Shown here: one piece after another, positions 34,196 to 43,096 of the stretch
Layout: each line of letters opens with the position of its first letter
How positions within the stretch are numbered: the first letter of the stretch is position 1
From: Bacteroidota bacterium
GTDB taxonomy: Bacteria > Bacteroidota > Bacteroidia > Cytophagales > Cyclobacteriaceae
DNA: 56,127 bases
Assembly (NCBI GenBank): GCA_013285945.1
Contig: JABDGP010000013.1
Coordinates: 1 to 56,127, forward strand
Direction: 5' to 3'
Program-made: the position numbers and the translations under genes
Notes under the pieces: generated by a model
Seen by the model: only the letters and a program-made list of their open reading frames with translations
The model's database searches: none
Told to the model about the DNA's origin: nothing

Positions 34196-34399
34196 TTATT
34201 TTGTTTTTTTTAATGACTTCATAATTTTTCTTGCCCCAAATAACCCTCCCAACCCGATCAAGTATTCAATTCCTGAAATTGGGGCAGGTATACAAGGTGG
34301 TTTGGGGCATGGGTGGTGTCCTCCTCCAGGTTGCGCTAATATATTTTCGCTTGCGAGAATTAAAACCGTAAAAAGTATAGCCCGATAGAATTTAGTCAT
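34196..34399 (-). CDS. 67-residue protein with exosortase-type C-terminal sorting signal (PID/PIS-CTERM-like)
   Basis: The protein has three parts: a signal peptide (MTKFYRAILFTVLILASENI, cleaved after LAQ), a short body of about 18 residues rich in Gly, His, Pro and two Cys (PGGGHHPCPKPPCIPA), and a C-terminal sorting module. The module has a PISG motif, a hydrophobic stretch (EYLIGLGGLFGA) and a basic tail (RKIMKSLKKTK). This tripartite plan matches the short Bacteroidota PID-CTERM proteins, with Ser in place of Asp, and is the expected kind of substrate for exosortase XrtF encoded at 41907-42452. It is squeezed between the T9SS cargo and the PglF-like gene with 3 bp on each side, so all three should share one mRNA. 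Processing and anchoring are inference. Confidence 0.8.
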   Translation of the reverse strand: MTKFYRAILFTVLILASENILAQPGGGHHPCPKPPCIPAPISGIEYLIGLGGLFGARKIMKSLKKTK

Positions 34400-34402
34400 G
34401 TC

Positions 34403-37400
34403 TTAGTCTTTAACTATTCGTATAACTGTAACCTTATCGCCCTGACCTACTCTCACCAGGTAAATCCCTGCACTTTCTCTGCTGAAATTATAAGTCGCGC
34501 TTTGCTGCTGGCCGTCAAAACTAAAGTTGAGTGTTGTAATATGTTCACCCAAGGCATTGTATAAATCGCCGGATGCGTTTTCATTTCCCGAGGCTTCTAT
34601 TGTCAATTTTCCCTTCACCGGATTCGGATATGCATTAATATCTGTAGATTTTTCATCAATTCCTGTAACCACCATTTCCTTGTCTGTTGAAACCGAACAT
34701 CCTTGAGAGCTAACTGTCAATTTATAATCACCGGACTGGTTTATCTGCAATGTTTTGTTTGTTGCTCCAACAATGACTGTACCATCTAAATACCATTGAT
34801 TTCCAGTGTCATAGTTTGATTGCAGTGTTGACGATCCAGTGACGATAATAACTGCAGGATCCAGATTAACAACATTAGCCTGCGCTGGCGCCCAAGCACC
34901 TTCGCAGCCCAGACTATTAACTGCTGAAACATAATAAGTCCTTTGCCTGGTTATGGTGTCTGTAACGAAGGTTGCTGTTTGATTTGTATATGGCGTGGTT
35001 GCATTCAATGAATCATACCAATTGTAATAACCGCCTGAAGGCGCGCCGGAGGCTGTCAATGTTACCAATCCTTTGCCACACGAAATGCCTGCAGAAACTG
35101 AGGGGGCGACTGGCGGCGGCAGGTAACTAAGAACAACTGTATCGGAGGATGCTCCCAAACTCGCACAGAATTTATTCATTTCCTGAACTAAAAACTTGTT
35201 TGGTCCTGCAACCAATGCATTTGCTGCAACTTGAAAGTTAAGATCACTACCTGTGCCTGAAATTGAGGCGCCGACTACCGAACCATCTTTGGCTGATAAG
35301 AGTGAGTAATTAAAGTCAACAGAACTGCTTTTAACAATTACTTGCGCCAGGGTTGTATCACAAATGCTCGGGCTTTGGGTAGTAATTGGAATGTTGGTGC
35401 CTGTGTACGTAAACGTCAGACTAAATCGATTTGAGCCAAAAGTAGAAGCATTGTTCTGATCTACCGTAAATGGATAGTTTTGGTTTTGCCGAACGTCTGT
35501 GGTTGAGTTGGAGTAATTATCTTTAAGTTGGATATTCATTGCAGAAGGCATTGACTCAAAGTCACTAAAAGACAAAGAGTACGTGCCAGAAGTTACATCA
35601 CTTACATCCAGCGGAACAACCTGAGCACAGTTCTTAAAGGGCATTGCATTAATTGCATATTTTTCCTGCACAGGAGACATTGAAGATAAATTCAAATACC
35701 AATACTGGTTTCTCAATTTTCGAGCATCATATCTCGTATCAAATCCGATGGTAGCTGAATCTAAAAAGTAAATTACACTTTCGTCGGTAAGGTTGTCGCT
35801 GGAAGTCAGCGTAATCCTAATCAAATTATTCGGAGTGGCCTCGCGGAAAAGAGTTGTCTGAGTTCCTGGCACTTTAACATTCTCAGTTATCGTGATCACA
35901 GGAGAAGTGGTGTTTGCTTTTACCCAAAAGCCCTGACCGGTTGCAATGTATCGAGTTCCGCCGTTTGTGCCTACTCCGTTTACGAAAGTAGCAAAGACGG
36001 GATTTGCAGTACTGTAGTCATCAATATAGATCGCATCATCGACATTGGTTTTAGTCCAACCAGAAGCAGCCTTCCAATCTATCGTAGAAGGATAAGGATT
36101 ACCTACTAGGTTCCATCCGTCATTCGCAATAACAGGCGTATTACCTGGCCCAGAATTAGTAAAATGAATGGGAAAATTAATACTACCACTCCAAATAGTA
36201 CCTCTCAGACTCCATTTAGCGTTTCCATTCGTGGTTACAGGAACATCGCTTCCAAAAATAAACATCTGGTATCCCTGGGCTTTAGTAAAGGTGGTAGTTG
36301 CGCTATTACTAAGATCAACAGGGAAATCGGTCCATCCGTCATTTAAATCATTTGAGCCGCTTCCATCAGTATCGGTTATTACGGTCTCATCATAACTATA
36401 CATTGAAGGAGAGCCGGTCTCGCCAGGTACTGAACTTTGTCCGGTGAAATTTCCCGTTACCGGAAGTGAGTTTTGAAGATCAGAAACAGTTGTGTTTACA
36501 GGTGATGTAATATCTCTCCAAACTTGATAATTGTAAGTCGAAACCCCTGTTTTGCTCATGTAGCGCTGAACCGTAATTTTTCCTGGTAATTGCGTACTGC
36601 CTGCAGAAAGTACTGCAATACTGGCATCTATTGTCGGTTTATCAGCAGTTGATAACAATGTAAAGATTCTATTACCGCCAGCCCCGTCTGTATCAAATAC
36701 TACTGCACTGGGTGAAGCGGATACAGTTAAAATACCCGAAAGATCTGCGCCCACCGTATTCTCTAATGTTAAATCAGCTGCGTTGGTTCCGCCATTAACA
36801 GTGAGGTTATTAAACACAATTTTTGTGTTGCCCGAAATTTGCTTAGCCGTATTTCCAGAAAATGTAATAGTGCCGCTTCCTGCTGCAAAAGTCCCACCGT
36901 TATTTATCAGATTACCTTGAATTGTTAAGGCAGCAGGAGCAGTAAAAGTACCTGAGCTTATGGTCAGATTATTTAATACTGGCACTGTTCCCGAAATCGT
37001 TACCGTTCCAGCTGATACAATTGTCCCCGTTTGATTATTGAATGTACCATTGTTTGTCAAGGTCCCGTTCAATGTCAGGCCGGTTGTTGCTGCGGCAGTT
37101 GGTGCATTGAATGTGCCGGCGCTGGTGAAAGATCCTGCAGTGAGATTGTTGGCTCCACAAGTAAAGGTTCTTCCAGTAGTTGAAATTGTAAAAGCATTGG
37201 TGACAGTTAATGCCTGATTTAACGTAACCGTTGATGCATTATTAGTATTAATTGTTACACTTGAAACATTGCCTGAGACTGGTACTTCCAAGCCCGTTGT
37301 TTTTGTAGCTCCGGTATAAATTAAACTCCAACCTGAGCCTGAGGGATTGGACGTAGAGATAACTCCGGCAGCTCTCGTAAGCGTTGCGCCGCTGGCGATT

Positions 37401-40153
37401 GTCAAAAGATTGGAAGTAATAGCCATAGTACCAGCGGTTAATGTTATCTGGCTTGAAGCACTTGATACAGAGACTGCGGCCGTAATATTGAGGGTTCCCG
37501 CAGTTAGTGTCAGGTTATTTGTAATTGTTTCCGCTGAATTAACACTTAAGCTACCTCCAGTTTTATTTACAGTAAAATTATTGAACTGGGTATTAGATGA
37601 TCCTGAAATAGTTTGAACGTTAGTCCCACTAAAATTAACTGTGTTCGAGCCGGCTGTAAGCGTCCCATTATTTACAAAGTTGCCTTGTATGTTAAGTGTA
37701 GTTGGCGCTGTCAACGTTGCTCCGTTATTGATGGTAACAGAATTAAAGCTGGTAGTTGATGCATTGGTACCTAATATCGATTGTGCCGAAGAGCCACCAA
37801 AAATCACTGTCCCGGCATTATTTGTAAAAGTGCCACTGATAGACAGATTTCCAGTCAGCGTGAGTGTAGTACTAGGCGCTGTAAAAGTGCCTGCACTAAC
37901 TGTAAAGAATGATGACGAAATAGCGTTAGCTCCACTTGTAAATGTGCCGGAGCTAATTGTTGCACCTCCCGAGCCAATGTTAAGAGCTTTATTTAGCGTG
38001 ATAGTTCCCGAATTGGTCGATGTGAGGCTGGTGAGCACTCCTGAGGCTGGTATCTCGAAGCCTGTAGTAACGCTTGCAGAACTTGAGTAACTTAAGTTCC
38101 ATGGGCCACCAGAAGGACTGCTCGTAGTAATTGTGCTTGGGGAAGTACCCGTCACCGCAAAATTTATAGTAGATCCGCCTCCCATGTTTAAAGCGCTCCC
38201 TACTATGTCGAGAGTTCCATCGGTCATAGTCAGGGTATTGGTCACATTAAGGGCGGTTGCAACTTGCACTGATGTCCCGCTGGCATTTGTTTTATTAATG
38301 GTTAATGTTTGCAGGGTGTTATTTGCAGGTAAAAATCCGATAGCTGAAGTCAGGCCTGTAGCACCTGTTAAACTTAATGTCGATGCTCCGCTTGCAGAAA
38401 GTAAACCGGGAGATGTAAAGTTGCCGGCCATTGACAAGGACTGGCCGTCAAACGCAAGTACTGTCCCTGAAGCCAGTGAAACGGCTCCTGTTAGGGTAGT
38501 TGTACCTCCAAATGTGACAGTTCCGCTGGTCAGGGTGGTAGTTCCTGTAATAGCAAGCACATTAGCGAAAGTCACCGAGCCAGAGCTTGTGCGTGCCAAC
38601 GTAAAGTTTCGGAAAGTCTGATTTCCGCTTGGAAATGGGAAAGTTCCCAGCGCTCCTGTGCCATTAATTACCAAGTCTGTTGTTGCTCCGGTAATCGTAA
38701 TATTATTCGTATTTGGTGTGATGTTCCCATTCAAAGTCAACGAAGCTGCTCCAGCACTGCTATCGATATTAAAATTCCCGTTGGTAAGTATCAGATTCCC
38801 CGGAATAGTGATAATGCTGCCATTGGGGTTACCAGTGGCTCCGGCATTAAAAGTTACACCACTTACGTTATCTATTTCGGTTGTAACTCCTGCTGTTGTT
38901 GGATGGCCTGAACCTATTACCTGTGCAGCGAGGCCGGCATATACGATTCTGCTTCCTGAATTGTAAGCTCTATTAGCTACAGTGTTACGAATGTTTCCCT
39001 GAGTTGTCAGTGCCATCAATGCTCCCACAGAATTAAGTGAGCCGAGACGGATGGTTCCGTTTACAATAAGGTTGCCACTTCCAACAATTGCAGATTCATT
39101 TTGCATGTCCAGCACTGTTGACGCACCAATAGTAACATCGATGGTATTAGACATAGTGCCAGTGTTTGTAAATGACTGTGTGCCTGCAGTATTGAAGATA
39201 ATTGCACCTCTCCCGGTACTTGCTTCCGTTAGCGTGCCAGCTATTAAGTTAAAATCACCAGTCAAATTCATAGTCCCTGTGTTCGCTCCATTGGAAAGTT
39301 CCAAAGTACCGGTGGTATTCATATTAAAATTGCCCGATACATTTAGCGTGTATGGCCCTGATGTTTTCAATGCTGACGTTGCAGTAGAATTATAATTAAA
39401 ATCACTTCCAACATTAATTACACCACCACTTCCGGTTGTAACAAATGCCAGTTTTGAATTTCCATCAACCTCCAGAATTCCACCAATTGTAATGGTTGGG
39501 GCTGTTGTTGTAGCAAGTTCAAGTTGTTGTCCATTGGTCGTACTGACAATAAAATCAGTGTTTATGAGTTTCAGGTTTCCAGCCATATTAATTGCTGCCG
39601 ACTGACCCGCACAATTCCATGTGAAGGTGTCGAAGCCACCGGAGGGGCTAAGACCACCAGGTACTGTATTAGTGATACCTGTAATGGTACAAAATGAACC
39701 TGTATTCCATGTTGCTGTTGGTATCGTACCGCCGTTACGCCCGTGTGTGTATGTTCCATTAAAAACAAGTGCCAATACCGAAGGACTTGTAAGTGCTCCG
39801 GTTCCAGTAATGGTCAAAGTGCCATTAACATCTAAGGCATCAGAAGTATTTGTGAGTGTTAAAGTATTGCTCGAAATAGTAAGTGTGGCGCCAGGATCCA
39901 CTGTTGCCTGATCAATGGTCAAGTTTGAGGAAATCGTGACAATGTCATTGGCTTGAATCTCTATTGTACCACTGGCCGATGTTGGTGTGCTTGATGCCGC
40001 AATCCAATTACCAGATCCGTCGGGGCTTTCTACTTGCCAAGTACCAATCACGGTCCAGGAGCCTCCACCTGTACCATTGGAGCGAAAATTGGTCTGGCTT
40101 TTTGCTATTGAAGCCACTGCAAGGAAACCAAATAAGACAAAAATTTTCTTCAT
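34403..40153 (-). CDS. Giant T9SS-secreted beta-repeat surface protein (1916 residues)
   Basis: The protein begins with a signal peptide (MKKIFVLFGFLAVASIAKSQ). Residues 20 to about 1170 are low-complexity beta-repeats rich in Thr, Ser, Gly, Asn and Ala (TLTSGTVTFGGTTTLTG is typical), likely a solenoid or stack of short beta-strands, as in adhesins. A cysteine-poor globular middle follows (SKTGVSTYNYQVWRD near 1205, DGWNLVGNPYPSTIDW near 1345), then Ig-like modules (APSVSAGISCGKGLVTLTAS, QSNYDTGNQWYLDG). The last 78 residues are a type A T9SS sorting domain (YPNPVKGKLTIEAS ... ESAGIYLVRVGQ). T9SS would export it and PorU-type sortase would fix it to the cell surface. It heads the unit with the micro-protein and the PglF-like enzyme. 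Confidence 0.92.
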   Translation of the reverse strand: MKKIFVLFGFLAVASIAKSQTNFRSNGTGGGSWTVIGTWQVESPDGSGNWIAASSTPTSASGTIEIQANDIVTISSNLTIDQATVDPGATLTISSNTLTLTNTSDALDVNGTLTITGTGALTSPSVLALVFNGTYTHGRNGGTIPTATWNTGSFCTITGITNTVPGGLSPSGGFDTFTWNCAGQSAAINMAGNLKLINTDFIVSTTNGQQLELATTTAPTITIGGILEVDGNSKLAFVTTGSGGVINVGSDFNYNSTATSALKTSGPYTLNVSGNFNMNTTGTLELSNGANTGTMNLTGDFNLIAGTLTEASTGRGAIIFNTAGTQSFTNTGTMSNTIDVTIGASTVLDMQNESAIVGSGNLIVNGTIRLGSLNSVGALMALTTQGNIRNTVANRAYNSGSRIVYAGLAAQVIGSGHPTTAGVTTEIDNVSGVTFNAGATGNPNGSIITIPGNLILTNGNFNIDSSAGAASLTLNGNITPNTNNITITGATTDLVINGTGALGTFPFPSGNQTFRNFTLARTSSGSVTFANVLAITGTTTLTSGTVTFGGTTTLTGAVSLASGTVLAFDGQSLSMAGNFTSPGLLSASGASTLSLTGATGLTSAIGFLPANNTLQTLTINKTNASGTSVQVATALNVTNTLTMTDGTLDIVGSALNMGGGSTINFAVTGTSPSTITTSSPSGGPWNLSYSSSASVTTGFEIPASGVLTSLTSTNSGTITLNKALNIGSGGATISSGTFTSGANAISSSFFTVSAGTFTAPSTTLTLTGNLSISGTFTNNAGTVIFGGSSAQSILGTNASTTSFNSVTINNGATLTAPTTLNIQGNFVNNGTLTAGSNTVNFSGTNVQTISGSSNTQFNNFTVNKTGGSLSVNSAETITNNLTLTAGTLNITAAVSVSSASSQITLTAGTMAITSNLLTIASGATLTRAAGVISTSNPSGSGWSLIYTGATKTTGLEVPVSGNVSSVTINTNNASTVTLNQALTVTNAFTISTTGRTFTCGANNLTAGSFTSAGTFNAPTAAATTGLTLNGTLTNNGTFNNQTGTIVSAGTVTISGTVPVLNNLTISSGTFTAPAALTIQGNLINNGGTFAAGSGTITFSGNTAKQISGNTKIVFNNLTVNGGTNAADLTLENTVGADLSGILTVSASPSAVVFDTDGAGGNRIFTLLSTADKPTIDASIAVLSAGSTQLPGKITVQRYMSKTGVSTYNYQVWRDITSPVNTTVSDLQNSLPVTGNFTGQSSVPGETGSPSMYSYDETVITDTDGSGSNDLNDGWTDFPVDLSNSATTTFTKAQGYQMFIFGSDVPVTTNGNAKWSLRGTIWSGSINFPIHFTNSGPGNTPVIANDGWNLVGNPYPSTIDWKAASGWTKTNVDDAIYIDDYSTANPVFATFVNGVGTNGGTRYIATGQGFWVKANTTSPVITITENVKVPGTQTTLFREATPNNLIRITLTSSDNLTDESVIYFLDSATIGFDTRYDARKLRNQYWYLNLSSMSPVQEKYAINAMPFKNCAQVVPLDVSDVTSGTYSLSFSDFESMPSAMNIQLKDNYSNSTTDVRQNQNYPFTVDQNNASTFGSNRFSLTFTYTGTNIPITTQSPSICDTTLAQVIVKSSSVDFNYSLLSAKDGSVVGASISGTGSDLNFQVAANALVAGPNKFLVQEMNKFCASLGASSDTVVLSYLPPPVAPSVSAGISCGKGLVTLTASGAPSGGYYNWYDSLNATTPYTNQTATFVTDTITRQRTYYVSAVNSLGCEGAWAPAQANVVNLDPAVIIVTGSSTLQSNYDTGNQWYLDGTVIVGATNKTLQINQSGDYKLTVSSQGCSVSTDKEMVVTGIDEKSTDINAYPNPVKGKLTIEASGNENASGDLYNALGEHITTLNFSFDGQQQSATYNFSRESAGIYLVRVGQGDKVTVIRIVKD

Positions 40154-40258
40154 ACTATGTTGTTCTAAATGTGATACGGCCTACCCTAGTCTAATAATCA
40201 TACCATCAATCCTGATACGATGAACTTGAGTAACTATTCACCTATTGCTTCAATCTGG

Positions 40259-40266
40259 CAAAAGTA
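40259..40266 (-). promoter_or_regulatory. Candidate -7 element for the T9SS cargo unit
   Basis: On the minus strand TACTTTTG matches TAnnTTTG exactly, 105 bp upstream of the ATG at 40153. No clear TTTG lies at the right distance upstream. A separate promoter in the 214-bp gap between the PglE-like gene and the cargo gene would allow this unit to be expressed independently of the polysaccharide operon. Confidence 0.35.
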
Positions 40267-40367
40267 ATCAAAATAATGCTTTTAATCAGGTTTAATGCCC
40301 TCACAAAGCCCAAGTGTAACCCTAAAAACCTAATATTTTGCATCACTAACATGGTTATGTTATCAAA

Positions 40368-41489
40368 CTATGAAGGAAAGACCTTAGTAATCTGAGAAAC
40401 AATAAAATTCAAGTCGTTTTCTTCAAGACCAGACCCTGAAGGAAGGCATAGACCCTTCTCAAATAGAGACTCCGAAGTCCCATTTAGGTAGGCTGGAGCA
40501 TCTTTAAAAACTGGCTGTAAGTGCATTGGTTTCCAAAGCGGCCTTGTTTCAATATTTTCTGCTTCCAAAGCTATTCTTATGTGATCATTCCTATTCTTTT
40601 CACCAGCAATCAACATTGTTGTCAACCATCGATTTGAGAAACAGCCTTCCATTTCCGGCTGAAACGAAAAACCACAATTGCTTAGATTTTTCTTATAGAA
40701 TTCAAATATTCTTCTTCGTTGTAATATCCTCGCAGTCAATACCGTCATTTGCCCTAGGCCTATACTGGCTGAGATGTTGCTCAGTTGATAGTTATAACCG
40801 ATTTCTTCGTGCTGATAATATGGCACTGGGCTTCTCGATTGATTTGAGAGGAATCTGGCCTTTTCAATCAACTCCTTACTGGAAGAAATGATTGCGCCAC
40901 CGCCTGAGGTTGTAATGATTTTGTTGCCATTAAATGAATAGATTCCAATGTCGCCGATTGATCCCATCCTCTTTTCAAAGTAGGTTGATCCTAATGCCTC
41001 TGCAGCATCCTCAATTACGGGGATCTCGTACCTGCGGGCAATGTCCATGATCGGATTCATTTGCGCAGGCATTCCAAAAAGATGAACAACGATAATCGCC
41101 TTTGGTTTTCTGCCTAATAGGATTCTACTTTGGATGGCTTGCTCAAGTAATGCAGGGTCCATATTCCAACTATCCAACTCCGAATCCACAAATACAGGTG
41201 TGGCCGATTGGTATATTATCGGGTTACATGAGCCTGAAAACGTAAACGTAGAACAAATAACTTCATCACCGCGACTAACTCCTAAAGCAATCAATGCCAA
41301 ATGAATTGCAGCCGTGCCCGAGCTTACTACAAGGCAGTGATCTACACCATTATCGCTTGCAATCTGCTTTTCGAAAGCAACAAGTGCAGGCCCTGCGGGC
41401 GCAATCCAGTTTGATTCGAAAGCCTGCCCTATAAATTTCAGTTCCTCGCCACACATATGAGGAGGCGAAAGAAAAATCCGTTTCTTCAT
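40368..41489 (-). CDS. DegT/DnrJ/EryC1 aminotransferase, PglE-like
   Basis: A 373-residue PLP-dependent sugar aminotransferase. It begins KKRIFLSPPHMCGEELKFIG, typical of PglE and related UDP-4-keto-sugar aminotransferases. VSSGTAAIHLALIALGVS is the PLP phosphate region, IEDAAEALGSTYFEK holds the cofactor-ring Asp, and the Schiff-base lysine is in SFNGNKIITTSGGGA. With the PglF-like, PglD-like and PglC-like genes nearby, conversion of UDP-4-keto-6-deoxy-GlcNAc to UDP-4-amino-4,6-dideoxy-GlcNAc is the likely reaction. It follows the exosortase-associated gene with a 4-bp overlap and ends the upstream operon. Confidence 0.9.
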   Translation of the reverse strand: MKKRIFLSPPHMCGEELKFIGQAFESNWIAPAGPALVAFEKQIASDNGVDHCLVVSSGTAAIHLALIALGVSRGDEVICSTFTFSGSCNPIIYQSATPVFVDSELDSWNMDPALLEQAIQSRILLGRKPKAIIVVHLFGMPAQMNPIMDIARRYEIPVIEDAAEALGSTYFEKRMGSIGDIGIYSFNGNKIITTSGGGAIISSSKELIEKARFLSNQSRSPVPYYQHEEIGYNYQLSNISASIGLGQMTVLTARILQRRRIFEFYKKNLSNCGFSFQPEMEGCFSNRWLTTMLIAGEKNRNDHIRIALEAENIETRPLWKPMHLQPVFKDAPAYLNGTSESLFEKGLCLPSGSGLEENDLNFIVSQITKVFPS

Positions 41490-41926
41490 TTTCGTCCGGA
41501 GATTTTCTGAAAATAGACTGCCGGAATCAGCAATATCATCAAGGTAGGATTAATAATCAATCGATGAAGTTGTGAAAGTAAAGGCGAAGAAATTTCCGAG
41601 TCCCCCTCCCATTTCAATTTTATAAAGAGATAGACCGGAAACAGGATAAACAAATCAACCAACTGAACACCAAGTGCCAAACGAGTGATGGAGGCATTAC
41701 GAAACCACGCAGAAATGATCATCAGCATGAAAATGTCATTTAAAAAAAGTCGGACAAATTTTCGCAGAGCAAATAGAAAATTGGCTGATGGTAAGTCGTC
41801 TGAGAAAGCAGTAATAAACGAAAGATCCTGGAAAAGGTAAATGAACAAAATACCCGACACACCAATCATTAGGAGTAAAATCCTGCTCCATTCTATTTTC
41901 AGAATATCATCTAACCTCCTTACCAT
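41486..41926 (-). CDS. Exosortase F-associated membrane protein
   Basis: A 146-residue protein with four predicted membrane helices. The sequence (MVRRLDDILKIEWSRILLLM, then LFIYLFQDLSFI, PSANFLFALRKFVRLFLND and HRLIINPTLMILLIPAVYFQ) matches the small protein that accompanies XrtF (exosortase F system-associated, TIGR04127 as recalled). Its job is unknown; it may help the exosortase to bind substrate or lipid. The gene overlaps xrtF by 20 bp and the PglE-like gene by 4 bp, so the three are coupled in one operon. No catalytic residues are evident. Confidence 0.82.
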   Translation of the reverse strand: MVRRLDDILKIEWSRILLLMIGVSGILFIYLFQDLSFITAFSDDLPSANFLFALRKFVRLFLNDIFMLMIISAWFRNASITRLALGVQLVDLFILFPVYLFIKLKWEGDSEISSPLLSQLHRLIINPTLMILLIPAVYFQKISGRK

Positions 41927-42452
41927 CTTTTATTTTTTTTGTCCAGAAAAACCACAAGACAAATACCATCGCATAGATAATACCTGTGAAAAGATATTTA
42001 TGAAAAAAATATAAATATTCAGGAAAGTAAAAGGCCGCTGCATAGAGAAGTGTAAGACGCAACAGGTTTAGAAGATGAATTCCAATTGATCCTAAAGTTA
42101 AGAAAGCAAAGAACAGTCGCACAGGGCCTTTATAGGCAACCAAAAAGCTCAAGTAAACAATGATCACATTTATACCATTACATCCCTCGAAAACGCTGAT
42201 TACATTTTCCCTATCGTTGCTGATCGGTATATACTCTACAAAGATTGATGGGTAATCGGTAATTGTAGGGTCAAAAAAAGACAGAATCCATACAGTTTGA
42301 TTGGCAACAGATTTTGTAACAGGGTCAGCCGTAGGGCTATAATAATTAATATACAAGCCATAGAATGTATTCAGCACCAGGTAAATGGAAACAAATACAA
42401 TTAGAAATCGAAGTGCCGGTTTGTTTTCCTTAATGACAGAACTCGCACTCAT
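41907..42452 (-). CDS. xrtF: Exosortase family protein XrtF
   Basis: A 181-residue integral membrane protein with five or six helices. The exosortase catalytic pattern is complete: Cys91 in VFEGCNGINV, Arg132 in LLNLLRLTLLY and His151 in YFFHKYLFTG. These Cys-Arg-His residues are the proposed triad of transpeptidases that cleave C-terminal sorting signals of the PEP-CTERM kind. Its short length and Bacteroidota context fit XrtF (TIGR04128 as recalled). The start overlaps the stop of the PglD-like gene by one base, and the associated protein follows with an overlap, so it is embedded within the glycan operon. The substrate candidate is the 67-residue protein at 34196-34399. Confidence 0.9.
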   Translation of the reverse strand: MSASSVIKENKPALRFLIVFVSIYLVLNTFYGLYINYYSPTADPVTKSVANQTVWILSFFDPTITDYPSIFVEYIPISNDRENVISVFEGCNGINVIIVYLSFLVAYKGPVRLFFAFLTLGSIGIHLLNLLRLTLLYAAAFYFPEYLYFFHKYLFTGIIYAMVFVLWFFWTKKIKDGKEVR

Positions 42453-43096
42453 TATTTCTTAAGTTTTCGTGCAGGGACACCAAGCAATTTCAGATCAGAA
42501 TCAAAGCTTTTTGTCACTACAGAACCTGCTCCAACAAGGCAGTTCTCTCCAATTGTAATTCCCTGAATTATTCTGGAGCCTGTTCCCAATAAGCATCTTG
42601 AACCAATTGAAACATTTCCTGAAATACTGCAAGCGGGCATTACCGTGCAAAAATTTCCCAACTTAACATCATGACCTATAGTGCTTGCCAAATTTATAAT
42701 GCAAAACTCTCCGGTTTCGATTCCAGTCGTAAGGATCACTCCCGCTGTTACGATCGACCCCCTTCCAAATTTATTCCTGTTTCTGTCACCAAGATTGGCA
42801 CCCGGATGGGCAAGTACCGGAAAATTGATTTTATCATTAGTCGTCGTCTCAACTAAAACACGCCGAATGTTTGGATCTGCAACGGCAACAACAACAGACA
42901 AGTGGAATGTAACCAAATTTAATTCATTAATTCCACCTAAAATTTCTAGATCGTCAACTGTTGAATTCTTTTCTTTACCGTCATCGAAAAAGCCAATGAC
43001 TTCCCATGTTGGTTTAAAATCGTTGATCTGTGCGATCATTGCCGCCACCTCCCGACCAAAACCACCTGCGCCAAAAATAGCCAGCTTATTTTTCAA
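42452..43096 (-). CDS. PglD-like sugar O/N-acetyltransferase (left-handed beta-helix)
   Basis: A 214-residue enzyme with an N-terminal Rossmann-like domain (IFGAGGFGREVAAMIAQIND) and a C-terminal left-handed beta-helix of hexapeptide repeats (IGHDVKLGNFCTVMPACSIS, GSRCLLGTGSRIIQG). The catalytic His in the IGHD turn is present. PglD acetylates the 4-amino group of UDP-4-amino-sugar using acetyl-CoA. The preceding gene (PglC-like) overlaps by 4 bp and xrtF follows with a one-base overlap. With PglF-, PglE- and PglC-like enzymes this completes the bacillosamine-type pathway. NeuD-type activity cannot be ruled out. Confidence 0.9.
   Translation of the reverse strand: MKNKLAIFGAGGFGREVAAMIAQINDFKPTWEVIGFFDDGKEKNSTVDDLEILGGINELNLVTFHLSVVVAVADPNIRRVLVETTTNDKINFPVLAHPGANLGDRNRNKFGRGSIVTAGVILTTGIETGEFCIINLASTIGHDVKLGNFCTVMPACSISGNVSIGSRCLLGTGSRIIQGITIGENCLVGAGSVVTKSFDSDLKLLGVPARKLKK

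Noticed and set aside
37347-39395. Long plus-strand frames of about 90-160 codons opposite the T9SS giant
   Set aside because: They mirror the low-complexity Thr/Ser/Gly repeat coding on the minus strand and give Val/Pro/Leu-rich translations without domains.
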